A stretch of DNA of 64,000 nucleotides from Gammaproteobacteria bacterium (GTDB taxonomy: Bacteria; Pseudomonadota; Gammaproteobacteria; Ga0077536). Made by a program: the position numbers and the translations under genes. The notes under the pieces were generated by a model that saw only the letters and a list, made by a program, of their open reading frames with translations, was not told the DNA's origin and did no database searches. Below, piece after piece: positions 26,419 to 35,495 of this stretch. The stretch lies in contig JACPPA010000013.1 of the NCBI GenBank assembly GCA_016191285.1, forward strand, positions 1 through 64,000, in the 5' to 3' direction. Each line of letters opens with the position of its first letter. Within the stretch, counting starts at the first letter, position 1.

Positions 26419-27728
26419 TGCGGCTCCGCCATGCCGTCTTTCTTTTCGCTGGTCATCGCGGGCGCGGGTGGCGCGTCGCTCATCCTTGTCACGCTCGCCT
26501 TCAGACTGGCTTCGGAATCGATCAGGAACTGACCGGAGATCACCACTGTTTGATCAGCGGTCAGCCCCTTGCGAATTTCAGTCTGCCCGCCTGCCTCCTG
26601 GCCCAGTTCGACATCGACCGGCGCGAATTTGTCGCCGTCAGTAACGATCACCACAGCGCGCGTCCCGGTCTGGATGATCGCCTCGGTTGGCACCAGCACC
26701 ATCTCCGCCCCTCCCGTCGGTGCGAAACTGACCGTGACGAACATCCCGGGCTTCAATAGTGCGCGCGGGTTGGCGAGTTCAATCCGCACCTTGAGTGTCC
26801 GGGTGGTCATATTGACCTCCGGTAGCAACGTACCGACCTTGCCGGTAAACGTTTGACCGGGATAGGCTGCGGCACGCGCGGTCACCGCGCTGTCGGGGGT
26901 GAGCAGTCCTGCCTCAGCTTCCGGTACCTCCGCGTTGACCCACACCGAGGTAAGGCCATTGATCCGGAATAGAGCCGCCCCCGCCATCACGGTCATGCCC
27001 TCGCGTGCAGCGAGTTCGGTCACGACTCCACTCCGCGGCGCGGTGACGGTCAACCGCGCCTGCACCTGATGGGTGGTATCGACGAGTCGTATTTGCGCGT
27101 CGCTCATGCCGGCGAGACGCATCCGTTGCCGCGCGCCGTCGCGAAGCCCATCGAGACCCAAGCCCGCGGCGCGCGCGGTGAGTCGTTTTGCGGATAGGTA
27201 TTCTTCCTGCGCCGCGACCCAGTCCGGGACATACAGTGCCGCCAACGCTTGGCCCTGGTGGACCGAGTCGAGCGGCGCCCGCACGTAGAGCTTTTCGAGG
27301 TAGCCATTGCTGCGTGCCTGCACGACCGCGACATCGCGTTCGTTGTAGGCCACGCTGCCGATCGCTTCTACTCTAGATCTCAATACCCCGCGCACGACTT
27401 TGGCCGTCCGTACGCCGAGGTTCTGTGCGACTCTGGGGCTAATGCTAACTTTTCCCTGATCGGCATCGCCTTCGGGATACATCGCGACCAATTGCATGTC
27501 CATGAAGGGCGATTTGCCGGGCTTATCGAATTTCTGCTGCGGGTACATGGGGTCGTACCAATACAAGGGTTGCTTCGCGCTCGTGGCGGGCGGGTCCGAC
27601 TTGGCTTGATTGGACGTGCTGTTCGACGCCATTTGCATGCCGTGCCGCATCCCGAACTCATAGAAGCCGTAGCCGCTCGCGCCGACTAAAGCGATCACCA
27701 CGATGATCGAGGGTGTCTTGACACTCAT
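26415..27728 (-). CDS. cusB: CusB-type periplasmic adaptor
   Basis: A 437-residue protein is read from ATG 27728 ([16 protein letters not shown]), where a signal/anchor helix begins; longer upstream frames overlap cusC and lack family similarity. A heavy-metal-binding domain follows, with [20 protein letters not shown] and MDMQLVAMY, the M/Y/P-rich motif of CusB and CopZ-like domains. Lipoyl, alpha-hairpin and beta-barrel domains come next. The adaptor links CusA to the outer-membrane channel and hands over metal through methionines. The start overlaps the cusC stop (ATGA). Confidence 0.92.
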   Translation of the reverse strand: MSVKTPSIIVVIALVGASGYGFYEFGMRHGMQMASNSTSNQAKSDPPATSAKQPLYWYDPMYPQQKFDKPGKSPFMDMQLVAMYPEGDADQGKVSISPRVAQNLGVRTAKVVRGVLRSRVEAIGSVAYNERDVAVVQARSNGYLEKLYVRAPLDSVHQGQALAALYVPDWVAAQEEYLSAKRLTARAAGLGLDGLRDGARQRMRLAGMSDAQIRLVDTTHQVQARLTVTAPRSGVVTELAAREGMTVMAGAALFRINGLTSVWVNAEVPEAEAGLLTPDSAVTARAAAYPGQTFTGKVGTLLPEVNMTTRTLKVRIELANPRALLKPGMFVTVSFAPTGGAEMVLVPTEAIIQTGTRAVVIVTDGDKFAPVDVELGQEAGGQTEIRKGLTADQTVVISGQFLIDSEASLKASVTRMSDAPPAPAMTSEKKDGMAEPQ

Positions 27729-29068
27729 TTCGATTCCTCGCTGACAGTGACCGGTGCGCTCGCGTGCGCCGACTCCTCCGGGAATAAAAAGTTGAGTTGT
27801 GCCCACAGGCGCGCCGTGTCCCTTTCGAGTTGCAGCGCGCGCAGGCGTACATCGATCTCGTCGCGGCGGGCACGCGATAATTCGCTCGCGTTCGCTTTAC
27901 CGCCACGATAGGCAGCGAGGGTGGCCTCGATCCGTGCATTGGCGAGTGGGATGAGCTCACGCGCGTAACGGGCGAGCCGTTCGCGGCCGTTCTCCCACGC
28001 CTGCATTTCCGCGAGCACGGCGCCGACATGCGAGCGCACCGCCTCCTCGCGCTCGGCGGTCGCCTGCTCGGCCAGCGCCAGTTTGGCGGCGACTTCGCGA
28101 TCTTGACGATGTCCCTGATCCCATTGGAGCGGGATCGAGACACTGACGGAGGCGAAATCGGAGAACGCCGAACCGCGCTGGGCATACGCGAGTTCAACAC
28201 TCCAATCCGCCCGCTTGTTCGCCACCGCAAGTTTGGCTTCGGTTTCGGCCAATGCTTCCTGCTTGGCGAGCACCGCGACTTCCGGATGGTGCGCAAGCTG
28301 AGTTTCGAGCGTGTGTTTATCGAGCGACACCGAATCCAACGCGGGCTTGCCGGCCAGTGGTAGCTCGGCGGCGTCACCCACCCAGCGCGCCAGGTTGGCC
28401 TTGGCCGCGCGGCCGCGACTATCGATTTCGCTGGCGCTATCCGCCAGTTCAGCGCGGGCGCTGCGCGCGGCGATGACATCAGCCTGCCCCCCGCTACCGC
28501 CACGATAGGCGCTGTCCGCGGCCGCGATTTCGAGCTCCACTGCCTGACGCTGTTCAGCGATGACGGCCGCCATTGCCTCGGCGTAATAGCGATCCAGCCA
28601 CGCGATGGCGGTATCGCGTTCGATCGCGGCGATCGCGACTGTCTTCTCGGCCAAGGTCTTCTCGCCTTCCCGTTCGAAGCGCTGGGTCCGCAACTGGCGC
28701 TTCTCGGCGCGCGTCCATTCTTGACTTAAGGAGACGCGACCCATCGTGAAATCGTCGTCGCCGACACTGAATCGATGGGGGCCGTTCACCGGCCAACTAT
28801 CCAGGCCGAACTTCAACACCGGATCGGGGAGTTGACCGGCGGCCACCGCCATTTCGCGCGCGGCGAGCACCGCTGAATCCGCGCCCGACAACTGGCGCGA
28901 GCGTTCGACCGCGTAGTGCAGCGCCGCGCCTAAGGTCAGCGGCACCGCCGCCGCGGTGGTCGCGGCGGACCAGGCCAATAGACCGGCCGCGCCGATAAGC
29001 GCGCTTGGTAAGAGAACTCCGCGAACGAAAGTGCGCCGACGACCGAGCGCGCGTAATTGCAATGACAT
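27725..29068 (-). CDS. cusC: CusC/CzcC-type outer-membrane channel (TolC family)
   Basis: A 447-residue protein is read from ATG 29068, selected because GGAGG lies 4 bp before it; an in-frame start at 29098 has no such site. The N-terminus carries a hydrophobic signal (about 20-45) after an Arg-rich region. Two outer-membrane-efflux repeats follow, with long coiled helices such as TAEREEAVRSHVGAVLAEMQ and the second-half motif ANASELSRARRDEID. It is the trimeric exit duct of the Cus system. No N-terminal lipobox cysteine is visible, unlike E. coli CusC. Confidence 0.88.
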   Translation of the reverse strand: MSLQLRALGRRRTFVRGVLLPSALIGAAGLLAWSAATTAAAVPLTLGAALHYAVERSRQLSGADSAVLAAREMAVAAGQLPDPVLKFGLDSWPVNGPHRFSVGDDDFTMGRVSLSQEWTRAEKRQLRTQRFEREGEKTLAEKTVAIAAIERDTAIAWLDRYYAEAMAAVIAEQRQAVELEIAAADSAYRGGSGGQADVIAARSARAELADSASEIDSRGRAAKANLARWVGDAAELPLAGKPALDSVSLDKHTLETQLAHHPEVAVLAKQEALAETEAKLAVANKRADWSVELAYAQRGSAFSDFASVSVSIPLQWDQGHRQDREVAAKLALAEQATAEREEAVRSHVGAVLAEMQAWENGRERLARYARELIPLANARIEATLAAYRGGKANASELSRARRDEIDVRLRALQLERDTARLWAQLNFLFPEESAHASAPVTVSEESK

Positions 29069-29144
29069 GACGCCTCCAGCAGGCAACGGGACAACCACCG
29101 ACCACGCCTCATGCGCGGTGATGAAGTACTACACGGCTGAAGGG

Positions 29145-29528
29145 TTAAATCAGGAATCTACAGTGATGAAGATAGAGCGGCTGTCCGACGAGATCCGGCG
29201 GCAGCTCCTTCCACGCGAACCACCTCGCCGGCGCGTGCACGATCGCGCGCGAAGTGATCCAGAGGACGGGGAATACAGACAAGTCGATTTCGGTCTGGAT
29301 GCGACTGTCCACTGATTGTGCGGATTGTTCGCAATGCTGTTTACACAGCGGCGGGTTCAACGAGTCCATGCCGTAGCAGGGTTGCGTCGTTATTTTCTGC
29401 ACCACTGTTTTGCCGACGTACTGTATCGAGTTCATGCCCGGACACACGTACGCAGCCACCGCGAGCTGCGCAAAGAGCAGCAGATTAATGCTGAGAGTGG
29501 CGATGATTTTCCGACGGACCCGAGTCAT
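29145..29528 (-). CDS. Small secreted Cys/Met protein, first gene of the cus operon
   Basis: This 127-residue protein has a signal peptide (about 1-25, ending LAVAA). The mature part begins YVCPGMNSIQYVG, then PCYGMD, LCKQHC, and ends LYLHHCRFLI. Paired Cys and Met residues fit a copper-binding periplasmic protein. The C-terminal L-Y-L-x-x-x-R-x-x-I pattern relates it to the proteins at 18503 and 20365. It starts 76 bp upstream of cusC and is probably co-transcribed. Members of this type regularly precede cus/czc operons in beta- and gammaproteobacteria, but their role is not established. Confidence 0.65.
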   Translation of the reverse strand: MTRVRRKIIATLSINLLLFAQLAVAAYVCPGMNSIQYVGKTVVQKITTQPCYGMDSLNPPLCKQHCEQSAQSVDSRIQTEIDLSVFPVLWITSRAIVHAPARWFAWKELPPDLVGQPLYLHHCRFLI

Positions 29529-29689
29529 GGTTGTACCGTATACCTTAAAGGTTGCCGCGCAACAAGCGAAAACTCAAATTTCGCGGGTTCCCCCATTCGA
29601 GTTTATTCGCGACATGGCAATCCGCAGCGTGAGTCACGTCAATTAGGCGCTATTGAGGCTGAGTGTTCGGCGTGAGGATGAGCATCGAC

Positions 29690-29816
29690 TGTTACCATCC
29701 AGTCCGCTCTCCCCTTGCGGGAGAGGGAGGGCAAGATCGTCTATGACGCGACGGCGATCACCGTTACCATCCAGTCCCCTCTCCCCTTGCGGGAGAGGGC
29801 TAGGGTGAGGGGTCGA
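29690..29816. repeat. Two REP-like hairpins (CTCTCCCCTTGCGGGAGAGGG type)
   Basis: Two direct copies of TTACCATCCAGTCC(G/C)CTCTCC, each followed by the CTTGCGG loop and GAGAGGG, are separated by about 40 bp. The family recurs at 30.5, 33.6-33.7 and 38.5-38.6 kb. Nothing else is recognisable between 29529 and 29853. Confidence 0.75.
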
Positions 29817-29853
29817 AAAACAATCACTGCACCACCCCAGAAGATGCCGAACT

Positions 29854-30243
29854 TTACACATCAACTTTGTACCCTAAAGCCAGCTCGTCACCACACAAAC
29901 CTCGAATGCCCCACTGTTGTTTTGGCGTTTCTTGAATCGTGATCTCAATGTCTTGAGGTCTGATACCGGCCTCGCGCTCGATGTTGGTAAACAATAATCG
30001 AATAAGCGCTTTCTTGGCCTCGGTTGAACGGCCTTCGAACATCGAAATTTCAATAATCGTGTAGTTTTCACCGCGGTCGCGTGGGTAGATGAACTCAGAT
30101 TTCTCGAGCCCAATAAAGCGCTGAAATTTCTTGTCGGGTGAATACGCCAGCGCCTCAACCACTGCACGGTGTATGGCGCTTGAAAGCGATTCGGCGTTTG
30201 CAACGAGTGAGGTTTTAAGACCGTAAATTTTGACTTGTGCCAT
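29854..30243 (-). CDS. Tautomerase-superfamily protein lacking Pro1
   Basis: This 129-residue protein has features of the larger tautomerase-fold family: the start AQVKIYGLKTSLV, LSSAIHRAVVEAL, KKFQRFIGLEKSEFIYP, then E-I-x-M-F-E-G-R-S-T-E-A-K-K-x-L and DIEITIQETPKQQWGIRG. In catalytic tautomerases an N-terminal Pro (exposed after Met removal) is the base. Here residue 2 is Ala, so classical tautomerase chemistry is unlikely. The length fits the roughly 130-residue subgroup of 4-oxalocrotonate tautomerase-like proteins. It is flanked by REP elements on both sides and is monocistronic. Confidence 0.75.
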   Translation of the reverse strand: MAQVKIYGLKTSLVANAESLSSAIHRAVVEALAYSPDKKFQRFIGLEKSEFIYPRDRGENYTIIEISMFEGRSTEAKKALIRLLFTNIEREAGIRPQDIEITIQETPKQQWGIRGLCGDELALGYKVDV

Positions 30244-30334
30244 AGGCGACCTAATATTCCAACTAAATAAAAGAGCATCAATACCGACCAGATCGCGGCG
30301 AAGCGTCGAGTCATGAAGATTGCACGGCCGTCGT

Positions 30335-30524
30335 CCCGGCGCGATCCCGGCTTTCGCCGGGAGGGACTTAAGTCGAACGACTCAAGGTCCTGGATTCCGG
30401 CTTCCGCCGGAATGACGAAGTTAAAGCCCAGCACCCGCGGGGTGGCCGGTATTTCCGCTTCGCTATTTAGAAGCCCATAAACTGTTACTGTCCAGTCCCC
30501 TCTCCCACGAGGGGAGAGGGCGTA
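30335..30524. repeat. REP-like hairpins with composite tail
   Basis: CCCGGCTTTCGCCGGGAGGG and GGATTCCGGCTTCCGCCGGA hairpins occupy about 30344-30418. The shared tail GGCCGGTATTTCCGCTTCGC... follows (30447-30470, also at 18340-18364), then a CCCTCTCCC-ACGAG-GGGAGAGGG hairpin at 30496-30521. The space 30244-30686 holds no gene. Confidence 0.75.
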
Positions 30525-30686
30525 ATACGATCCGCGTGGCGCAATTCAAAAGCAAGACATGGAGTATACCGGCCCGCCTGTGCCCCTAGACTACCCACCT
30601 GCTACATTTATCCGGCAGCGAGTGATGCCGCCCGTCCAGCTACAATTCGACCGCGTAACGAGGAATCTTCGAATGGCGTTTCGTCC

Positions 30687-31421
30687 ATGGACTTGATTGA
30701 CTCCGTCGCGAATAACGCGATCGCCCTGCGCCTACTGGCAATCGACTGGAATCAAATCGCGAGCGCGCTAGACGCGCACGGCGCCGCCACGATCGAAGGC
30801 CTGCTAACCCCGGCTGAATGCCAGGCAGTAGCCGCGCTCTACGCACGCGATGAACTTTTTCGCAGTCGCGTGGTAATGGCTCGCCATGGCTATGGTCGTG
30901 GCGAATATCAATATTTTCGGTATCCGTTACCTGACTTGGTCGCGACTTTGAGGACCGCGTTGTACACGCCATTGGTGTCGATTGCGAATCGTTGGAATCA
31001 GGCCCTCAATATTGAGGTGCACTATCCATTCGCACATCGCGAATTCATCGCGCGCTGTCACGCCGCCGGTCAACGACGGCCAACACCTTTGTTGTTGCAG
31101 TACGCAGCCGAGGACTACAACTGCTTGCATCAAGATCTCTACGGCGAACATGTATTTCCATTGCAGATCGCGACGCTACTTTCCGCGCCAGGGCGCGATT
31201 TCACCGGCGGCGAATTCGTGCTCACCGAGCAACGTCCGCGGATGCAATCGCGCGCGGAAGTCGTGCCGCTGGCCCAAGGCGATGCCGTGGTGTTCGCCGT
31301 TCATCACCGCCCCATTCCCGGCACGCGTGGCGTATATCGAGTCAATCTCCGCCATGGGGTAAGCCGGATCCGCAGCGGCCATCGCCACACGCTCGGGATC
31401 ATTTTTCATGACGCCACGTGA
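30687..31421 (+). CDS. 2-oxoglutarate/Fe(II)-dependent oxygenase, AlkB partner
   Basis: This 244-residue protein contains a double-stranded beta-helix with iron ligands H148 and D150 in CLHQDLYGEHVFPLQ and a distal histidine in NLRHGVSRIRSG (H223). The 2OG-binding basic residue is probably R233 in GHRHTLGIIFHD. The GEFVLTEQRPRMQSRAEVVP stretch is typical of the bacterial family encoded next to alkB. Its stop overlaps the alkB start by 14 bp, so the two are co-translated. The substrate is unknown; a role in nucleic-acid or protein damage handling is inferred from the partnership. Confidence 0.8.
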   Translation: MDLIDSVANNAIALRLLAIDWNQIASALDAHGAATIEGLLTPAECQAVAALYARDELFRSRVVMARHGYGRGEYQYFRYPLPDLVATLRTALYTPLVSIANRWNQALNIEVHYPFAHREFIARCHAAGQRRPTPLLLQYAAEDYNCLHQDLYGEHVFPLQIATLLSAPGRDFTGGEFVLTEQRPRMQSRAEVVPLAQGDAVVFAVHHRPIPGTRGVYRVNLRHGVSRIRSGHRHTLGIIFHDAT

Positions 31422-32082
31422 AACTCGTTCTAGCACCGCCGATCTATTCGCCGACGCGCCAACCGAGCCGCGCAGCGAAGCCTTGGTTTCCGGCGCCGTG
31501 GTGTTGCGCGCCTTTGCGATTCCTTACGTAACGCAGATTTTTACCGCCTTGCGGACCATTACAGCCGCGGCGCCGTTTCGTCACATGGTCACGCCGGGTG
31601 GGTTTGAAATGTCGGTGGCGATGACCAATTGTGGCGCTTACGGCTGGGTCACCGATCGCACCGGTTACCGTTATACCGCCGACGATCCCGAGAGCGGACT
31701 GCCGTGGCCAAGTCTGCCCGAGGCGTTCGGGCAACTCGCGGTAGCCGCCGCCGCGGCCGCCGGTTTCGGGGGATTCGCGCCGGATGCCTGTCTCATCAAT
31801 CGCTACGCCGCGGGTACGCGGCTGTCGCTACACCAAGACCGGAACGAGCGCGACTTCGACGCGCCGATCGTTTCAGTCTCGTTAGGTTTACCGGCCATAT
31901 TTTTATTCGGCGGGGCACGCCGCGCCGATCGAGCGCAGCGCGTGCCGCTATGGCATGGCGATGTGGTGGTGTGGGGTGGACCCGCGCGCTTGCATTACCA
32001 CGGCGTTCTGCCGCTCGCCGCAGGTGAGCATTCGATTACCGGCCCATATCGATTTAATTTGACGCTACGCAAAGCGGTCTAG
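31408..32082 (+). CDS. alkB: AlkB DNA/RNA oxidative demethylase
   Basis: This 224-residue protein has the AlkB signatures: NRYAAGTRLSLHQDRNERDF with iron ligands H142 and D144, distal ligand H198 in ARLHYHGV, and 2OG/substrate arginines R215 and R221 in RFNLTLRKA (R204 and R210 in E. coli). The nucleotide-recognition lid contains MSVAMTNCGAYGWVTDR and YRYT. AlkB oxidatively removes methyl groups from 1-methyladenine and 3-methylcytosine. The length matches the E. coli enzyme (216). It lies in a two-gene operon with the preceding oxygenase. No Ada-type regulator is visible nearby. Confidence 0.93.
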   Translation: MTPRETRSSTADLFADAPTEPRSEALVSGAVVLRAFAIPYVTQIFTALRTITAAAPFRHMVTPGGFEMSVAMTNCGAYGWVTDRTGYRYTADDPESGLPWPSLPEAFGQLAVAAAAAAGFGGFAPDACLINRYAAGTRLSLHQDRNERDFDAPIVSVSLGLPAIFLFGGARRADRAQRVPLWHGDVVVWGGPARLHYHGVLPLAAGEHSITGPYRFNLTLRKAV

Positions 32083-32154
32083 CGCGCGATACGACAGCAA
32101 GAATCGTGGCGGCGCGCGATGCACCTTACCGTATGCTGCTGAACGCGATCGAAA

Positions 32155-32189
32155 TTAAGGAAACTCTGCCTTTTGCAGAGATTCCTTAA
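32155..32189. repeat. Dispersed hairpin (copy 2)
   Basis: TTAAGGAA-A-CTCTGC, loop CTTTT, GCAGAG-A-TTCCTTAA is a 14-bp stem with one mismatch. It is the inverted counterpart of the element at 9050-9075. It may terminate alkB transcription, but it lies just before the DUF3617 gene. Confidence 0.6.
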
Positions 32190-32206
32190 CAAACCCAGGA
32201 TGCCAA

Positions 32207-32647
32207 ATGAAATTTAACGCTGGAATTCGTTTTGTGGGCATTCTGGCGATGACGCTACTATCGCATTCCGCAATGGCGGGAAGTCTCGCGCTCCCCGCTG
32301 GAGGCTATGACATTACCGCGCAAATGGTCATGCCGCATCTGGATGAAATGCGCCGGATTGTCACGCACGAGCATTACTGCATACGCGACGCCGATCCTGC
32401 CGCGTTGTTTCCGGTTCTGCGTCAGCATGCCCTGCGTGGTTGCAAATTTGGCTTCGAAAAAGAAACCGGCACCGGCATTGAGTACGTGCTGGTGTGCGAC
32501 ACCGCGCGCGTCGCGACCGGCACCGTGCGCTTAAATCGCGATAGCGCGCATATCGTCGGCGCCATCGATGTCAAAATGGGCGGGAAAAATATGACGTTCT
32601 CGCAGCACATCGAAGCTTCGCGGCAGGGGAACTGCGCCGCCGAATGA
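32207..32647 (+). CDS. DUF3617 family secreted protein
   Basis: This 146-residue protein has a signal peptide (about 1-24, ending SAMA). The mature part fits DUF3617: a G-x-Y-D-I-T start, the first conserved cysteine in HEHYCIRDADP, the second in LRGCKFGFE, VCDTARVATGTVRL and a terminal IEASRQGNC. Four cysteines suggest two disulfides. Members are small periplasmic proteins of unknown function. A weak AGGAT ribosome site precedes the ATG. No operon partner is evident. Confidence 0.8.
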   Translation: MKFNAGIRFVGILAMTLLSHSAMAGSLALPAGGYDITAQMVMPHLDEMRRIVTHEHYCIRDADPAALFPVLRQHALRGCKFGFEKETGTGIEYVLVCDTARVATGTVRLNRDSAHIVGAIDVKMGGKNMTFSQHIEASRQGNCAAE

Positions 32648-32779
32648 TCGGCCATGCCGAGGCGGTCCATCGATCCCGTGGCGTGCGTAGGAGGCAAGGA
32701 ACCATCCAACGGGTAGCGCCAACCGGCAGTCCACGGTATCGTCGCAACTCGCGAAATCACACAAAAAACCGGAGGTCCC

Positions 32780-33574
32780 ATGCCCACCATCACCCGCAAC
32801 GGCGTCAGTACTTATTACGAATCCATCGGCAAAGGCACGCCCATTGTTTTCATTCATCCCTTTTCGACCAGCGGCTATATCTGGACTTTTCAACTCTCCG
32901 CCTTTGCACAAACTAATCAGTGCATAGTGGTCGACCACCGCGGCCACGGCCGCTCGGATAAGCCGCAACAAGGCTACGACATCAAGGAAATCGCCGCCGA
33001 CGTGCTGGCGGTCCTCGACGCCTTAAAAGTCTCGAGCGCGATATTCGTCGGTAACTCCATCGGCGGCATGATCACCATGCAAATCAATTTGGATGCACCG
33101 CAGCGCGTGATCGGCAATGTAATCGTCAGCAGCGGCACCAACTTCGGCGCCGGCATGCCACCGGAAGTTGGCCAAGCTTTTCAAAACGACCTCAAAGGCG
33201 CGTTTGGTGGATTGATCGATGGCGCGGTATCGGCCAAGACGAAACGCGAGCGTCCCGAAGTTGTCGATTTCCTCATGTCGCAATTCCTGGTCCAAGACAA
33301 TTTTCCGCATCATGTGTTCCATGCGTCGGCCGGTGATCCCAACGGGGTCTTCAGCTGGAACATCACGGATCGACTGAAAGACATCAAAAAGCCCACGCTG
33401 ATCCTGGCCGGTGAAGAAGATCAAGCCACACCGGTCGCGATGAACCAGTTCCTGGCGGACCATATTCCCGGCGCGACGATCAAGATCTTGAAAGATGTGG
33501 GGCATTTCTACGAAATAGAACGACCGGCTGAATTCAATCGCGAGCTGAAGCAATTTGTCGCGCGAGTGAGTTAA
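32780..33574 (+). CDS. Alpha/beta hydrolase
   Basis: This 264-residue single-domain alpha/beta hydrolase has a strong GGAGG ribosome site. It carries the oxyanion region PIVFIHPFSTSGYIW, DHRGHGRSDKP, the nucleophile elbow GNSIGG (Ser at about 95), the acid in LAGEEDQATP and the catalytic His in VGHFYEIERP. The family includes esterases, haloperoxidase-like and 3-oxoadipate enol-lactonase-like enzymes. The cap-domain sequence does not allow a substrate call. It is read alone between REP clusters. Confidence 0.85.
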   Translation: MPTITRNGVSTYYESIGKGTPIVFIHPFSTSGYIWTFQLSAFAQTNQCIVVDHRGHGRSDKPQQGYDIKEIAADVLAVLDALKVSSAIFVGNSIGGMITMQINLDAPQRVIGNVIVSSGTNFGAGMPPEVGQAFQNDLKGAFGGLIDGAVSAKTKRERPEVVDFLMSQFLVQDNFPHHVFHASAGDPNGVFSWNITDRLKDIKKPTLILAGEEDQATPVAMNQFLADHIPGATIKILKDVGHFYEIERPAEFNRELKQFVARVS

Positions 33575-33599
33575 CTTTCCTCTCTGTTTGCGAGACAGC

Positions 33600-33699
33600 T
33601 CCCTCTCCCCTTGCGGGAGACGGCCGGGGTGAGGGGAAAAGATCTGCGTTGCCACACCTGCCCCTCACCCTAACCCTCTCCCGCAAGGGGAGAGGGGAC
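33600..33699. repeat. Inverted pair of REP-like hairpins
   Basis: CCCTCTCCCCTTGCGGGAGA...GGTGAGGGG and its inverse CCCCTCACCC...CTCTCCCGCAAGGGGAGAGG are separated by about 25 bp. The stretch 33575-33938 contains no gene apart from this. Confidence 0.75.
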
Positions 33700-33938
33700 G
33701 ACTGATCTGGGTTCTTCTTGCGAGAGATCGCGCTCCGGCATAGCCGGTAGGACCTGCGCGCCAAACTGTAAGCCTCGTCCTATAGCCCCAAAGAAAAATT
33801 GCCTCTATTTTCGGTAGTCGCTTAAGATTCAGCTTGTAACTGATTAATCTTAAAAAAAATATACAGCACGTTAATCGCAGGTGCCATTCAGTGGTGAAGG
33901 CATCTAGGTATGCGACCGAGATAGGGGGACGAAAGCCA

Positions 33939-35495
33939 ATGACGAGTTGCACCAGAGGGTGGCGCACGGCGGCGCTCGCAACCAGTATCACGATGAGTGT
34001 GACGCCAATGGCAGTCCACGCCGATGCCATGGACAATGCCTTTTCTAAATTCGATCGTGCGCTGGCGACCTTCGACCCCATCGGCACCTATGTACGCGAG
34101 CCACTCGAGCGCGCGCTGCCGAACTTGAGCCTCAAAGGTTCGTTTCGACAATGGACCGATATTCTCCTCGATGAACACGGCCAAGTCGGGTTTCAAAATC
34201 AGGATTATCGCTTTCTCCAACTGCAAAACCTCTTCGAGGTCAAAGGCGCATACCACCTCGCGCCCGGACTCGATGTCAATGCGGTGGCCCACGCGCTCTA
34301 CGACGGCGTCTACGATTGGCAAAGCTCGTCCGGCCTCTCGGCCGATCGACTCGACCGCACCGCCGAGCTCTATAACAACAGCGATCGGATCCTGCGCGAG
34401 TTCTACGTCAGCTATCGTACCCCCGCGTTCGATATCGCGATCGGCAAACAGCAAATCGCGTGGGGCAAGATGGACGGTCAGTTCATCGATATCGTGAACG
34501 CGATGGATCGCCGCGAATCGGTCCAGCTCGAATCGGAAGACTATGAGATCCGCCGCCTCCCAACATGGATGTTGAACACCACGTTTCACTTCGGGCGCAA
34601 TTCGCTGCAGGTGTTATATATCTTCGATTTCAAGCAGGACCAGAATCCACTACCCGGCTCGCCGTGGGCTTCGCCATTGATCCCACCGCCGTCCTTGAAT
34701 ACCGATATCGTGCTCCCCGCGCGCCGCCCGCAGAACGGCAATTTTGGCGATCATGAATTCGGCATGCGCTTCGATCGATCGACCGGAGCGCTAACCTACG
34801 GCTTCATTTACGCTTATATGTGGGACAAAAATCCCGTCGATCGCATCCTTGGCACGCAGCAGTCAAATGGCTCTACCCAGCTCATTCTTGAACCACGCCA
34901 CGAACGCCTGCATCACTTTGGATTGACGGGCGATTACGCCACCACCCTGCCCCAGTTGCCAATGGTCGGTGCGTTACCGGCGGTGTTCCGGGTCGAGGCG
35001 TTGTGGACCAAGGGTGTGCGCTTTGTGGATTTCGCGGCACAGGCAGCGGCGCGCGCGGGCGCTATCACCGACGGTACCGTGACGCATGACACCCTACGCG
35101 CGGCCGTGGCCGGCGAATTTGGGTTGCCCGCCAATACCACGCTGATCTTTCAAGCCTCGTACTACCAGACGATTAATTGGAAAAACACGCTTGGCGGCGG
35201 TTTCGGTGGCGGTATCTTGGATGAATGGACACTCGTGCCGTTGGTTTACGTCTCGCGCCCGTTTGCCTTTACGCGCGATCGGCTGAGCGCGCAGTTCACC
35301 GCCTTCCCGGTCCTCAGTGGCCCTGATCGGCACTGGCAGGGCCTGAAAACCAAGCTCCGTGTGAAGTACAAGTTTTCGCAATTTGTCACCGGCCAACTGG
35401 TTTACAACGGCTACGACACGGGCAGTTCCCAAGACCTCTACGGTCAGTACGATAAATGGGACAACATTGGCTGGGAGCTCAAATATGAATTCTAA
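33939..35495 (+). CDS. DUF1302-type outer-membrane protein
   Basis: About 518 residues are read from ATG 33939, after which a signal peptide (MTSCTRGWRTAALATSITMS ... AVHA) begins; an earlier in-frame start at 33891 is possible. The body is beta-rich with repeated amphipathic strands and ends in WELKYEF, a typical outer-membrane C-terminus. The order and motifs (LKGSFRQWTDILLDEHG, IAIGKQQIAWGKMDG) fit DUF1302, long outer-membrane proteins that almost always sit beside a DUF1329 gene, as here. The pair has been linked to lipid or hydrophobic-compound transport. The next gene overlaps by 11 bp. Confidence 0.78.
   Translation: MTSCTRGWRTAALATSITMSVTPMAVHADAMDNAFSKFDRALATFDPIGTYVREPLERALPNLSLKGSFRQWTDILLDEHGQVGFQNQDYRFLQLQNLFEVKGAYHLAPGLDVNAVAHALYDGVYDWQSSSGLSADRLDRTAELYNNSDRILREFYVSYRTPAFDIAIGKQQIAWGKMDGQFIDIVNAMDRRESVQLESEDYEIRRLPTWMLNTTFHFGRNSLQVLYIFDFKQDQNPLPGSPWASPLIPPPSLNTDIVLPARRPQNGNFGDHEFGMRFDRSTGALTYGFIYAYMWDKNPVDRILGTQQSNGSTQLILEPRHERLHHFGLTGDYATTLPQLPMVGALPAVFRVEALWTKGVRFVDFAAQAAARAGAITDGTVTHDTLRAAVAGEFGLPANTTLIFQASYYQTINWKNTLGGGFGGGILDEWTLVPLVYVSRPFAFTRDRLSAQFTAFPVLSGPDRHWQGLKTKLRVKYKFSQFVTGQLVYNGYDTGSSQDLYGQYDKWDNIGWELKYEF

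Noticed and set aside
29537-29565. Sigma-70/MerR-type promoter (TTGTTG, 17 bp, TATACG) with an ACCTTTAAGGT palindrome before the cus operon
   Set aside because: It would start transcription only about 2 bp before the ATG of the first gene, leaving no ribosome site, so the assignment is not convincing.
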